64,000 nucleotides of DNA from positions 7,021,281 to 7,085,280 of the forward strand of contig NZ_AP018248.1 in the NCBI RefSeq assembly GCF_002368295.1, read 5' to 3'. This document shows, piece after piece, positions 51,217 to 60,311 of the stretch (the stretch's first letter is position 1; the number at the start of each line of letters is the position of its first letter). Source of the DNA: Tolypothrix tenuis PCC 7101 (GTDB lineage: Bacteria > Cyanobacteriota > Cyanobacteriia > Cyanobacteriales > Nostocaceae). The notes below the pieces were generated by a model. It was not told the origin of the DNA. It saw only the letters and a list, made by a program, of their open reading frames with translations, and searched no databases. Position numbers and translations under genes: made by a program.

Positions 51217-52698
51217 TTATTTGTCATTTGGTGTTTGGTGTTTGGTGTTTGGTGTTTGGTGTTTGGTGTTTGTTATTTCCCTTTGTCCCCAGTCCCCAGT
51301 CCCCAGTCCCCAGTCCCCAGTCCCCAGTCCCCAATCCCCAGTCCCTAATCCCCAATCCCCAATCCTAAAGGGTAACTTAACTGTAAAAGTGCTACCTTTA
51401 CCTAATTCGCTTTGTACGTCTAAGCTACCGTGGTGTGTTTGGACGATGGCTTTGGCGATCGCTAATCCTAATCCAGAACCGCCGGTAGTGCGAGAGCGAT
51501 CGCTGTTGACTCGGTAGAAGCGATCAAAGATTCGTGTCAGTTCTGGCTGGGGAATACCAATGCCTGTATCTTCGACTTGAATCACGGCATAATGATCATT
51601 GCGGTCTAGGCTAACTTTTACCTTTCCCCCGGCTGGGGTGTAGTGAATGGCATTGACAATTAAGTTAGAAAATAGACGGTAAAGCTGATCTTGATTGCCA
51701 ACTACATTCAGCGGTTGGGAAAGCTGGATGGAAGATGTGAGTGTAATATCAGCTGCGATCGCCAAAGCTGCAAATTCTTCTATTAAGTCGCTAATAATAT
51801 CATCTAAACAGCAAATTTCACTTTGCAGCGGTATTGACTGACGATCTAAACGAGTTAATAGCAGCAAATCTGTAACTAAATTGGTAAGCCGCTGATTTTG
51901 GCGTTGTGTAGTGCGGAGAATTTCTCGCGCTTCGGCTTCATCCAGATGAGACATCATCAGCGCTGATTCTACTGTTGCTTGAGTTGCAGCTAAAGGTGTG
52001 CGTAATTCATGTGCTGCATCGGCTGTAAATTGTTGAATTTGCCTGTATGAGAGATAAATTGGTTTCATTGCTAATCCTGCTAACCACCAACTAGCAATGC
52101 CAACTAAACTCATGATGATGGGTAATCCCAATATTAAAGTCAGTTTTACTGCATTGAGATAACTATTAAAATCGGCAAGACTTCGCCCTACTTGAATGTA
52201 ACCCCAATCGCGATTTTCTTGGGTGTGTAATGCAAAAGAAATTTGCTGATACAAGTTACCTTTACTATCTTTCAGAGTTTGCCAAAGTTCTTTTTTGAAA
52301 ACTATCGGTAATCCTTCGGGATAATTACCTGCTATAGCAATTAAACGTCCTGAAATATCGTAAAAACGTACATAGTAATTGCTTTGATTGATAGCGCTTA
52401 AAATATGGCGCTTGGGACTTGATTTTTCGGGAATGCAACTTTGCCCAACCACACAAATATTAGGTAGAAAATTCTCTATAACTGGTTCTAGTTGTGCAGG
52501 TTGGCGTAGTTTTAGTTCAATAGTATCGTGTAAAGTCCCTGCCACAGATTCCAGTTCTCTACCTAATGTCATCGAATGAGCATGAGCAACTGCTTTATAA
52601 ATGCCAAATCCGCAAATGCTTAAAATAAAAGCCATCACCAGCGCATACCACAGCGCCAAACGCAGGCGGGTTTGCTGAAATAGTTGATTTTGATTCAT
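51217..52698 (-). CDS. Two-component sensor histidine kinase with repeat-derived C-terminal tail
   Basis: A 493-residue kinase. Helices at about 13-35 and 185-210 frame a periplasmic sensor region with a cysteine pair (C82, C88 in NICVVGQSCIP). The phospho-accepting His is H230 (FTADAAHELRTP); N box LIVNAIHYTPAGG, G1 VEDTGIGIP, G2 GGSGLGLAIAKAIV. The catalytic domain ends at KLPFRI near residue 446; the last 47 residues are three GDWGLGT heptads followed by HQTPNTK repeats, i.e. translated tandem-repeat DNA. Its partner regulator lies at 53884 on the same strand, separated by an opposite-strand gene. Context with RND efflux and DUF305 genes suggests metal sensing (copper, nickel or cobalt). 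Confidence 0.9.
   Translation of the reverse strand: MNQNQLFQQTRLRLALWYALVMAFILSICGFGIYKAVAHAHSMTLGRELESVAGTLHDTIELKLRQPAQLEPVIENFLPNICVVGQSCIPEKSSPKRHILSAINQSNYYVRFYDISGRLIAIAGNYPEGLPIVFKKELWQTLKDSKGNLYQQISFALHTQENRDWGYIQVGRSLADFNSYLNAVKLTLILGLPIIMSLVGIASWWLAGLAMKPIYLSYRQIQQFTADAAHELRTPLAATQATVESALMMSHLDEAEAREILRTTQRQNQRLTNLVTDLLLLTRLDRQSIPLQSEICCLDDIISDLIEEFAALAIAADITLTSSIQLSQPLNVVGNQDQLYRLFSNLIVNAIHYTPAGGKVKVSLDRNDHYAVIQVEDTGIGIPQPELTRIFDRFYRVNSDRSRTTGGSGLGLAIAKAIVQTHHGSLDVQSELGKGSTFTVKLPFRIGDWGLGTGDWGLGTGDWGLGTGDWGQREITNTKHQTPNTKHQTPNDK
51218..51366. repeat. Two heptamer arrays inside the kinase coding end
   Basis: TTTGGTG repeats (about 51227-51270) adjoin CCCCAGT/CCCCAAT repeats (about 51287-51366). 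Three 7-mers equal 21 bp, so they add whole heptapeptides to the kinase tail without a frameshift, and copy-number changes not divisible by three would shift the stop. Confidence 0.85.
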
Positions 52699-53072
52699 AA
52701 GCAGACATTTTCAGCAGATATAAGACTCATCTTTAATTTTTGAAATTCATGTAGGATGCGTTAGCGATAGCGTAACGCATCATTGCCAAAGCTTAAATTT
52801 GTTCACAAATCAAATCAGATTCCTATATGCAGTTTGTCTGGATAGATAAAACAGCACAATGCGATCGCAAAACGTAGGAAGATTGCCTTAATTGCTTAAG
52901 AATCCCTAGAATACTCGTGATATCGCTCATTTTATGATTTTTATTGACTCTGTTTTAATCATCAATTTATTTGAATTTGCGGTTGTAATTAATATCTAGT
53001 ATTAATTCGGGTGCTGATAATTTTTACGAATGTTATATATGTTTGTATATTTACATATACAACGTAATCATA
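52699..53072. other. Divergent region, kinase / nuclease
   Basis: 374 bp. Contains a 9-bp hairpin GATGCGTTA/TAACGCATC at 52755-52781 (diverged copy of the GGTGCGTTA family). No gene seen. Confidence 0.4.
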
Positions 53073-53879
53073 ATGGCAGAATATTGTACAGTCTTAGGCT
53101 GCAACCAGTTAGTTTCAAAGCCAGGTTATAAACTGTGCTATAAGCATTGGAAAGTCAATAACTCAAAAACAAATAACTCTATAGATTCTCAAGCTGCTTC
53201 TATATCTAATTCGCATCCGCCTGTTTCTACTGCTACATTGCTATCAGCTACCAAAATCAGTGAGCGTCTTGGTGTATCGAGGAATGCTATTAATCCTATC
53301 TTGGCTGAACTCGGATTATTAGATAAAGTTCAGAATGGTTGGATAGCTACAAGTTTAGGGTTGAGCTTTGGGGGATTACAAAAGTTTGATGACAAAGGCA
53401 AAAAACCTTACGTTGTTTGGACAGAAGAAATCTTCAATAATCAAATTTTTCTTGACGCATTTCGCAAAATTAGCGAAAATGATGCCACTACAAACTTAAC
53501 TTCTGATAACGGCAAATCAGACTTTCGTGAGAAGTTTCATGCTGGTAATTATCGCTCCACAGATGGACATTGGGTTCGTTCAAAAGCTGAGTTATCAATT
53601 GATAACTGGCTTTACATGGCTGGTTTAGTTCATGCTTATGAGCGAAAACTTCCAGTTGCAGAAGAAGTTTACTGTGATTTTTATATTCCTGCTGGTAGAG
53701 TTTATATTGAGTATTGGGGTTATGAAAATGACCCAGAATATCTATCACGTAAGAAAGAAAAACAGCACATTTATCATAAATATGAGTTTAATTTGATTGA
53801 ACTTACAGATGAACATATTAAGAATCTTGATGATTATTTACCCACAATGCTGAGAGGATTTGGCATTATTGTGAACTAG
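53073..53879 (+). CDS. Zinc-finger, winged-helix, PD-(D/E)XK nuclease-like protein
   Basis: A 268-residue protein from ATG 53073 (MAEYCTVLGC); in-frame codons upstream to 53043 are low quality. Part 1 (5-25) is a small zinc knuckle C5-x4-C10-x11-C22-x2-H25. Part 2 (about 55-115) looks like a winged helix (TKISERLGVSRNAINPILAELGLL). Part 3 (about 150-255) fits a restriction-endonuclease-like core: E163 (SKAELSIDNWL), D192 (CDFYIP), E203 (YIEYWGY), K217/K218/K220. The usual ExK is EYW, as in some Vsr-like families. It lies between a response regulator and its kinase on the other strand, ending 4 bp from the regulator's stop. It may be a solitary endonuclease or a phage/defence remnant. Family not known to me. 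Confidence 0.65.
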   Translation: MAEYCTVLGCNQLVSKPGYKLCYKHWKVNNSKTNNSIDSQAASISNSHPPVSTATLLSATKISERLGVSRNAINPILAELGLLDKVQNGWIATSLGLSFGGLQKFDDKGKKPYVVWTEEIFNNQIFLDAFRKISENDATTNLTSDNGKSDFREKFHAGNYRSTDGHWVRSKAELSIDNWLYMAGLVHAYERKLPVAEEVYCDFYIPAGRVYIEYWGYENDPEYLSRKKEKQHIYHKYEFNLIELTDEHIKNLDDYLPTMLRGFGIIVN

Positions 53880-53883
53880 AAAC

Positions 53884-54585
53884 TTAGTACGGTGTTATGA
53901 GATTCAAGCGATATCCTGTACCATGCAAAGTTTCAATTATATTCTCGCAGCCACTATGAGCTAATTTACGACGCAGTAAACGCATTTGTGCTGCGACTAC
54001 ATTACTTGCTGGTTCTGCGCTGACTTCCCAAAGCTGATTACGAATTTGTTCTGTAGTCACAATTTGGTTGGGATGTTTCATAAAGTATTCTAATAGCTGA
54101 AACTCTTTATTTGTGAGCGGAATTTCCTGCTTATTACCCGCCTCATTATGGTTCACAACTAAATTGTTGCCGTAATCGAGAGTTAGATTACCCACAGTTA
54201 ATTCCTGGGGTTGAAATTGGGGTGATCGCCTTTGTAATGCTCGCAATCTCGCTAATAATTCTGCCATGCCAAATGGCTTGACTAAATAATCATCTGCACC
54301 TGCATCTAATCCAGCAACTTTATCTTCCATACTGTCTTTAGCTGTGAGCATTAACACAGGTAAAGGATTTTTATGCAGGCGTAATCTTTTGCATAACTCT
54401 AATCCTGATATTCCTGGTATCATCCAATCGAAAATACCTAGGGTATATTGTGTCCAGCTATTTTCTAAATATGCCCAAGCATCGTTACCATCGAGTACCC
54501 AATCTACTAAATATTTATGTTGGGTAAGAGTTCGTTTAATTGCACCACCTAAATCTTCTTCATCTTCTACTAATAGCACTCGCAT
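53884..54585 (-). CDS. OmpR-family response regulator
   Basis: A 233-residue two-domain regulator. Receiver: VEDEED acidic patch, phospho-acceptor D53 (LGIFDWMIPGISG), T in MLTAKDS and K in YLVKPFG. DNA-binding winged helix from about 130 (LTNKEFQLLEYFMKHPNQIVTTEQIRNQLWEVSAEPASNVVAAQMRLLRRKL). Downstream on the same strand, beyond the nuclease gene, lies the histidine kinase at 51217. Upstream is the lipoprotein of the metal-efflux operon 46 bp away, so it is probably transcribed with it and autoregulates it. Resembles RppA/NrsR/CopR types. Confidence 0.9.
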   Translation of the reverse strand: MRVLLVEDEEDLGGAIKRTLTQHKYLVDWVLDGNDAWAYLENSWTQYTLGIFDWMIPGISGLELCKRLRLHKNPLPVLMLTAKDSMEDKVAGLDAGADDYLVKPFGMAELLARLRALQRRSPQFQPQELTVGNLTLDYGNNLVVNHNEAGNKQEIPLTNKEFQLLEYFMKHPNQIVTTEQIRNQLWEVSAEPASNVVAAQMRLLRRKLAHSGCENIIETLHGTGYRLNLITPY

Positions 54586-54631
54586 ATATTAACTGTTGAC
54601 TTTTGAATTTTGAATGTTTGCTAGCTAATAT

Positions 54632-55117
54632 TTACCGATTAAAATTAAAGCGCCCGTCTACTTTTTTACCTTTAATATCTGCATTAATTTTCACCTGATA
54701 CTGACCAGCCAAAGTATCATTTAATAAGCCTGTGTAATGCTGATCATTAGCATCATACTTAAAAGCAACTGTCTTTTGTTTGCCATCAGGTGACTGTACT
54801 TGAGCAGTAACATTAGCATCAGGTATTGCTTCGTGATTGTCACCTTTTAGTAAGTAAAAATCTAGGTGAGTTTTATTGGCTTCTTTCTCTGGTACAAACT
54901 CTAAATGGTAAGCGCCTGTCTCGACAACTTGGCCCCCATGAGTTTTACCATGCTGTCCTTCTGTTTTGGCGACAGATGCAGCTGATGGTTGAGCTTTAGC
55001 GTTAGAGGTGGCTGAATTCTTTTCGGTATTAGCTGCTGGTTGGTTATTGCTACAAGCACCTAAGAAAATCAAGCTAATACTGCCTAAAACAATCAAGCTA
55101 GATTTAATCAAATTCAT
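54632..55117 (-). CDS. Putative periplasmic lipoprotein of metal-efflux operon
   Basis: A 161-residue protein with an N-terminal lipoprotein signal (MNLIKSSLIVLGSISLIFLGACSNN; lipobox LGAC), a Ser/Ala-rich spacer, and a beta-rich domain with histidines in EGQHGKTHGGQVVETGAYHLEFVP. No named family recognised. The HxxTHGG and LEFVPEKE pattern resembles small periplasmic proteins encoded beside heavy-metal RND pumps. It sits 21 bp after the RND gene stop, same strand. A metal-chaperone role is inferred from context only. Confidence 0.72.
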   Translation of the reverse strand: MNLIKSSLIVLGSISLIFLGACSNNQPAANTEKNSATSNAKAQPSAASVAKTEGQHGKTHGGQVVETGAYHLEFVPEKEANKTHLDFYLLKGDNHEAIPDANVTAQVQSPDGKQKTVAFKYDANDQHYTGLLNDTLAGQYQVKINADIKGKKVDGRFNFNR

Positions 55118-55138
55118 AGATTTAAACCTCTTTTAAAT

Positions 55139-58100
55139 TCACGATTTTTGTAACAAAATTTTGCCAAACTTAGCATATAAGGCGGGGATAACTACTAATG
55201 TTAATGCTGTAGATGTAAATAACCCACCTAAGACAACTATTGAAAGCGGTTGTAATATTTCTTTGCCAGGGCCGCTATCGACTATTAAGGGTGCTAACCC
55301 TAAAGCTGAGGTAAAGGCTGTCATTAAAATGGCGTTTAATCTTTCCATTGAACCTTTGATTAAAATCTCTTTCAAAGGCATTCCTTCGGCAAATTTGGTG
55401 TTGTAATTATCTACTAGCAATAAACCATTACGGGTTGCAACTCCAAACAGAGTGACAAAGCCGACTAAAGAAGCAATCGAAATAATACCGCCAGATAAGG
55501 CTACAGAGAATACTCCCCCTACCAATGCCAAAGGTAAGTTAATCATAATCATGGCGGTGGAAGGAATAGATTTGACAGAAATATACATAATGACTGTAAT
55601 CGCCACAAAAGCGATCGCACTCGAAATTAAGATATTTTGGGTGGCTCTTTCTTGCGCCTCAAATTGTCCTGCATACTGGATATAGTAACCATTCGGCGGA
55701 TGTACTTGCTGATTAACTTTTGTTTGAATTTCATTGACAATTGAGCGCAAATCTCTACCGCTAGTGTTAGCAGAGACAACAATTAAACGCGATACATTCT
55801 CCCGGTTAATCGTATTTGGGCCTGTACCATTTTCAATTGCTGCCACTTGCGCTAATGGTATCTTTTGCCCAGCCGGAGTATCGACTAATAAATTACGAAT
55901 TGTATCTAAATTTTGCCTGGCTTCTGGCTTTAACCAGACAACTAAATCGAAGGTTTGTTGTTTATCTAAAATTTGGGAAACTACTTTACCATTCAGCGCA
56001 GTTTCAATAATTTGGGAAATTTTTCCTACTGTTAAACCATAGCGAGAAGCATCTGTACGATTAAATTTAATTTGTATTTGTTCGATGGGTACTTGCGGTT
56101 CAAGTTGTAAATCGACAATTCCATCGACAGTTTTCATTACTTCATTAACCTGACTCCCAATAGTGCGGAGTTGTGCTAAATCAGGGCCGAAAATCTTAAC
56201 TGCGATCGCACTCCTCACTCCAGACAATACTTCATCCATGCGATGTGAGATGAAACCACCAATATTAGGCGCGACTCCTGGTAATTTCGCCAATTCTTCC
56301 CGCAGTTTTTTAATCGCCGCTTCCCTGTTTTCTGTGGCTTCGCGGCTTAATTCAATATCTAAATGCGCCAAATTCACCCCGGCTGCATCGCCATCACCAA
56401 GCGCACGTCCCGAACGCAACTGTACGTAAGGAAATCGCGCATCGCCTTTGAGTGCGTCTTGAATTGCTTCTCCTGCTGCGTTGGTAGCTTCTAATGATAC
56501 GCCAGGGTAAAGAGTTAAGGTATTCACTAAAGTTTGCTCTTGAAACTCTGGTAAAAACACTCTCCCGAAACTAGGCGCGATCGCAATTGCGGCTACGGTA
56601 CTTGCAGTCGCTATGGCTAAAATAATTCCCGAACGCCGCAAGGAAAATGTTAATAGCGGATAATACAACCGTTTAAAAAATCTTGCTACCCAAGGTTCTT
56701 GTTCTGGTAAATGACTGTGAGGTAATAAGATGGCACATAAAGCTGGAGTGATTGTCAATGCTGTGATACTCGAAGCAATCACCGCAGCCATATAACCAAA
56801 ACCCATAGGGATAAAAATACTCCCTTCTACTCCTCCTAAAGCAAACACAGGAGTAAAAACAACCATTGTAATTATGGTTGCACCAAATACAGAATCTCGG
56901 ACTTCTTGACAACCATCAAATACTACATCTAAAACGGGTCGAGGATGGGGGGAATATTTATTTTCGCGCAAATTGCGGAAAACATTTTCGGCATCAACAA
57001 TTGCATCATCAACTGCTGAACCAATTGCAATCCCAAGACCTCCTAAAGTCATGGTATTTAAGCCTTGACCTAACCAATTTAAGAGGAAGATTCCCAGTAA
57101 TAAAGATAAGGGCAGGGCAATTAAACAAATGGCGAGATTGCGCCAATTCATCAAGAAGGGAATGAGAATAAAAGCAACAATAATACTACCTTCGATTAAA
57201 GCTTCCCGTAGATTTTCAATGGAAGCATCAATATAATTTTCTTGGCGAAATGTAGGGGTAACTTTGATATCTTGAGGTAAGGCAGCTTTAATTTCTGTAA
57301 TCGCCTGTTCTATGGCACGGGTAACGGTGGGAGTATCGGCTTGCGGCTGTTTGTTAATCATGACGATGACTGCTTTTTCACCGTTAAAACTGCCATCACC
57401 GCGTTTAATCGCTGCTCCAATTTGCACGTCAGCGACATCAGATATTTTGACTGGCGTACCATTACGGGCAGTAATTACTGATTGTTGTAATTCTGTTATA
57501 GATTCAATTCTGCCAATTCCCCGAATTAATTTTTCTCGGTCAGGTGTAATTAAATAACCACCAGGAGCATTAATATTTGCGGCTGCTGTTGCTTCTTCAA
57601 CATCTGCCAAAGTGACATTAAAAGCTTTTAATTTTTCGGGATCAACTAATACTTGATATTGGCGAACATCGCCACCATAAGCGACAACCTGACTTACACC
57701 AGGAACAGCTAAAAGGCGATTTGTTACTTGCCAATCAACAATTCGCCGCACTTCCATTAAAGCTGTAGTTTTGGATGTAAAAGCATATTGCAGTACCGTA
57801 CCGATGGGCGAACTAGTGGGAGAAATTTGTGGCGTTTCCACCCCAGCAGGTAACTTACTTTGTGCTTGTTGTAATCGTTCTGTTACTAGTTGACGCGCTT
57901 GATAAATGTCACTTCCCCAATTAAAAACGACTGTAACAACAGAAATTCCTGCTGCTGAAGATGAGCGTACAGTCGTGACTCCTGGTGTACCATTAATTGC
58001 ACTTTCAATCGGTAGAGTTACCAGCGATTCCAATTCTTCCGGCGCAAGTCCTGGCGCTTCAGTTTGAATTTCTACTTGCGGTGGTGCAAAACTCGGAAAA

Positions 58101-58213
58101 ACATCCAAAGGCATTTGAATAATCGTGCGAAATATCCAAATCATCAGGATAATTGCACTTAGAACCACCAGCCAACGGCGAGCGATCGCCCATTTAATGA
58201 TCGCACTCAGCAT
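55139..58213 (-). CDS. Heavy-metal efflux RND pump (CusA/CzcA family)
   Basis: A 1024-residue inner-membrane RND transporter. Twelve helices in two halves are evident; N-terminal MLSAIIKWAIARRWLVVLSAIILMIW, and a TM4 motif GLGIAIGSAVDDAIVDAENVFRNL with paired acidic residues for proton relay. Second-half motif LVGFVTLFGVATRNGLLLVDNY. It exports divalent or monovalent metals from periplasm or cytoplasm across both membranes with an adaptor (encoded at 58224) and an outer-membrane channel not found here. I cannot assign the metal with certainty; the DUF305 neighbour favours copper. Confidence 0.93.
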   Translation of the reverse strand: MLSAIIKWAIARRWLVVLSAIILMIWIFRTIIQMPLDVFPSFAPPQVEIQTEAPGLAPEELESLVTLPIESAINGTPGVTTVRSSSAAGISVVTVVFNWGSDIYQARQLVTERLQQAQSKLPAGVETPQISPTSSPIGTVLQYAFTSKTTALMEVRRIVDWQVTNRLLAVPGVSQVVAYGGDVRQYQVLVDPEKLKAFNVTLADVEEATAAANINAPGGYLITPDREKLIRGIGRIESITELQQSVITARNGTPVKISDVADVQIGAAIKRGDGSFNGEKAVIVMINKQPQADTPTVTRAIEQAITEIKAALPQDIKVTPTFRQENYIDASIENLREALIEGSIIVAFILIPFLMNWRNLAICLIALPLSLLLGIFLLNWLGQGLNTMTLGGLGIAIGSAVDDAIVDAENVFRNLRENKYSPHPRPVLDVVFDGCQEVRDSVFGATIITMVVFTPVFALGGVEGSIFIPMGFGYMAAVIASSITALTITPALCAILLPHSHLPEQEPWVARFFKRLYYPLLTFSLRRSGIILAIATASTVAAIAIAPSFGRVFLPEFQEQTLVNTLTLYPGVSLEATNAAGEAIQDALKGDARFPYVQLRSGRALGDGDAAGVNLAHLDIELSREATENREAAIKKLREELAKLPGVAPNIGGFISHRMDEVLSGVRSAIAVKIFGPDLAQLRTIGSQVNEVMKTVDGIVDLQLEPQVPIEQIQIKFNRTDASRYGLTVGKISQIIETALNGKVVSQILDKQQTFDLVVWLKPEARQNLDTIRNLLVDTPAGQKIPLAQVAAIENGTGPNTINRENVSRLIVVSANTSGRDLRSIVNEIQTKVNQQVHPPNGYYIQYAGQFEAQERATQNILISSAIAFVAITVIMYISVKSIPSTAMIMINLPLALVGGVFSVALSGGIISIASLVGFVTLFGVATRNGLLLVDNYNTKFAEGMPLKEILIKGSMERLNAILMTAFTSALGLAPLIVDSGPGKEILQPLSIVVLGGLFTSTALTLVVIPALYAKFGKILLQKS

Positions 58214-58223
58214 CGTGACAATT

Positions 58224-59861
58224 TTAGATTTTGGATTTTGGATTTTGGATTACGGAATCCTTGCTGGCGACGTGATGGTTATCAACCCATTCTGGTGATA
58301 AATCTGGTTCTGCTATGGTTATTTGATATTGATGTTTGCTGCGACGACTAGCCCAGAAAACACCACCCATAAAAGCTACACCCATCAGTGCAACTCCTCC
58401 CCCTACTCCCACCCATAAAGGAACTGAAGCAATAGAACTTTTCTCTGCGGGTTCTACACTTCCATGTTCCCCTGCTTTCCCGCCTCCCCGCAGAGATTGT
58501 GCGTAAAGTTGCGGAGCGCGTTGTGTAACGATTAAATCACCCTCAAATAAACCAGTTTTTACTTCCACCATGTCACCAGAGGTTTGACCTAAAGTAACTT
58601 CCACAGGTTGATAGGCGTTACCATTTTGGATATAAACTTGCTGTTTACCGTTGGCTTCTACTACCGCCGCACTAGGGATAGCTAAAATAGCTGATGAGGT
58701 TTGGTCTGTTAACACTTCGAGTTCGGCAAACATTCCTGGTTTAAGCAATCCGCTAGAGTTATCCAGTTCCGCTTGCACTGGTACAACTCGCGATTCTCCT
58801 TCTACAACAGAACCAATGCGGGTAATTCTGCCCGTGAAACTACGATTAGGCACAGCAGCAACTTTAACACTTACCCTTTGGCTAGTCCTGACTTTGTTTA
58901 AATCTTTTTCGTAAATATTCGCTGTGGCAAAAACGCGGCTGTCATTGACAATCGTCATCAATTTACCGCCTGTATCTTCAAAAGATTGACCAAGGGTAAC
59001 TTCTCTATCTGCCACTTTCCCAGTAATAGGCGATACCACTGTGACCAATCCTTGAGCATTGGCGCGGGTTCCTAATTGCGAGAGGCGAGTTTGATATGTG
59101 GTATTACTAAGCTGAATCCGTGATTTTGCCACCTCAACGGCTGATGCTGCACGTTTTAGCTGATTTTCTGCCTCAATAACTTCCCGGCGACTATTAGCTT
59201 TAGTCAGTTCCGCTTTCGCTTCCGCTAGCTGAGTTTGGGATTCTAAAGCTGTGCGTTGGGGTAAAGCGCCAGCCTCAGCTAACTGTTGATCCTTGTTGTA
59301 CTTTTCTTGAGCAAATTTTACTTGAGTCTGCGCTTGAGCAATTTCAGCTGCGGCAATTTGTTGATAGCGATCGCGGTTTTGTTGCGCTAATTTTAAATCA
59401 GCTAAAGCTTGTTGTAAATCTGCCTGACCTTCTGCCAGCTTTTCTTGCGAATTAACCCGCAATTCCACCAAATCAGGACTAGATACCACAGCTAGCGGTT
59501 GACCTTTTTTAACTGTAGCGCCCGGTTCCACCAGCAACTCCACCACTTTTGCCTTAGCAATGGGGGTATTTACCTCTACTTTTTGGCTGGGAAGAGTTTC
59601 AATCTGTCCCGTGGTTTTAATTCCCACAGCTAGCAACTGGCGTTTAACTGCTTCGACTTTAATTCCTAACCGTTTAGCTGTTTGAGCATCAACTTGAATA
59701 GCTGCATTAGCTGAATTACCTTCACTTCCTCCTTGAAATTCATTACCATGTCCCCCGTGAGCTAAAACTGTTATAGAGTTTGTCAATACAAGCAGACTCA
59801 GCAATGTACCAGAAACAGAACGAATTGCCGTAATTGTTGGGAAACGCAGAGGTTTAGGCAT
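58224..59861 (-). CDS. Efflux RND periplasmic adaptor (CusB/CzcB family)
   Basis: A 545-residue membrane fusion protein. Signal-like N-terminus SVSGTLLSLLVLTNSITVLAHGGHGNEFQ with a His/Gly stretch, lipoyl half domains at about 85-115 (AKAKVVELLVEPGATVKKGQPLAV) and 270-300 (GLVTVVSPITGKVADREVTLGQ), a long alpha-hairpin between them, a beta-barrel domain (ATANIYEKDLNKVRTSQRV), and an unusual C-terminal membrane helix (ASVPLWVGVGGGVALMGVAFMGGVFWA at about 480-505). The start codon is 10 bp upstream of the pump gene's reading start region, indicating one operon. Confidence 0.9.
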   Translation of the reverse strand: MPKPLRFPTITAIRSVSGTLLSLLVLTNSITVLAHGGHGNEFQGGSEGNSANAAIQVDAQTAKRLGIKVEAVKRQLLAVGIKTTGQIETLPSQKVEVNTPIAKAKVVELLVEPGATVKKGQPLAVVSSPDLVELRVNSQEKLAEGQADLQQALADLKLAQQNRDRYQQIAAAEIAQAQTQVKFAQEKYNKDQQLAEAGALPQRTALESQTQLAEAKAELTKANSRREVIEAENQLKRAASAVEVAKSRIQLSNTTYQTRLSQLGTRANAQGLVTVVSPITGKVADREVTLGQSFEDTGGKLMTIVNDSRVFATANIYEKDLNKVRTSQRVSVKVAAVPNRSFTGRITRIGSVVEGESRVVPVQAELDNSSGLLKPGMFAELEVLTDQTSSAILAIPSAAVVEANGKQQVYIQNGNAYQPVEVTLGQTSGDMVEVKTGLFEGDLIVTQRAPQLYAQSLRGGGKAGEHGSVEPAEKSSIASVPLWVGVGGGVALMGVAFMGGVFWASRRSKHQYQITIAEPDLSPEWVDNHHVASKDSVIQNPKSKI

Positions 59862-59965
59862 CGCTATCAGGAATTATTAAGTATAGGAGCAGGTTTGCTC
59901 TGTAGGATTTTGTATGCACCTAATTCCCAGTCTTTCATCTGAAGATGAAATTGGCATGAAATGGA

Positions 59966-60013
59966 TTGGGGACTGGGGATTAGGGACTGGGGATTAGGGA
60001 TTGGGGACTGGGG
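59966..60013. repeat. GGGGACT heptamer tandem repeat
   Basis: About seven copies of GGGGACT/GGGGATTA immediately before the 42-bp array. Confidence 0.8.
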
Positions 60014-60016
60014 AAT

Positions 60017-60268
60017 TTAATGTATGGGGTGACAAAGGCAATGCATTGGCTTGCATTGTTAATGTATGGGGTGACAATCGCAATGCATCGCCTTAGATCG
60101 TTAATGTATGGGGTGACAAAGGCAATGCATTGGCTTGCATTGTTAATGTATGGGTTGACAAAGGCAATGCATTGGCTTGCATTGTTAATGTATGGGGTGA
60201 CAAAGGCAATGCATCGCCCTACATCGTTAATGTATGGGGTGACAAAGGCAATGCATCGCCTTACACAA
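60017..60268. repeat. Six-copy 42-bp tandem array (252 bp)
   Basis: Units begin TTAATGTATGGGGTGACAAA at 60017, 60059, 60101, 60143, 60185 and 60227, then a GCAATGCATTGGCTTGCATT half with variants. No spacers, so not a CRISPR array. A frame of 14-residue repeats (MYGVTKAMHWLALL type) is open only because 42 is divisible by 3. MITE-A copy 4 starts 43 bp further on. Confidence 0.9.
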
Positions 60269-60311
60269 ATTCATGAGCAATTTTTGTAGGCTAGAGACTT
60301 ACATACATTGA

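Noticed and set aside
51140..51517. 125-codon plus-strand frame
   Set aside because: Antisense to the kinase end and the heptamer arrays.
60017..60268. Possible CRISPR array
   Set aside because: Repeats are directly head-to-tail with no unique spacers, and no cas genes are nearby.
60020..60289. 89-codon frame of MYGVTKAMHWLALL-type repeats
   Set aside because: Created by the 42-bp tandem array; no ribosome site and no recognisable protein character.
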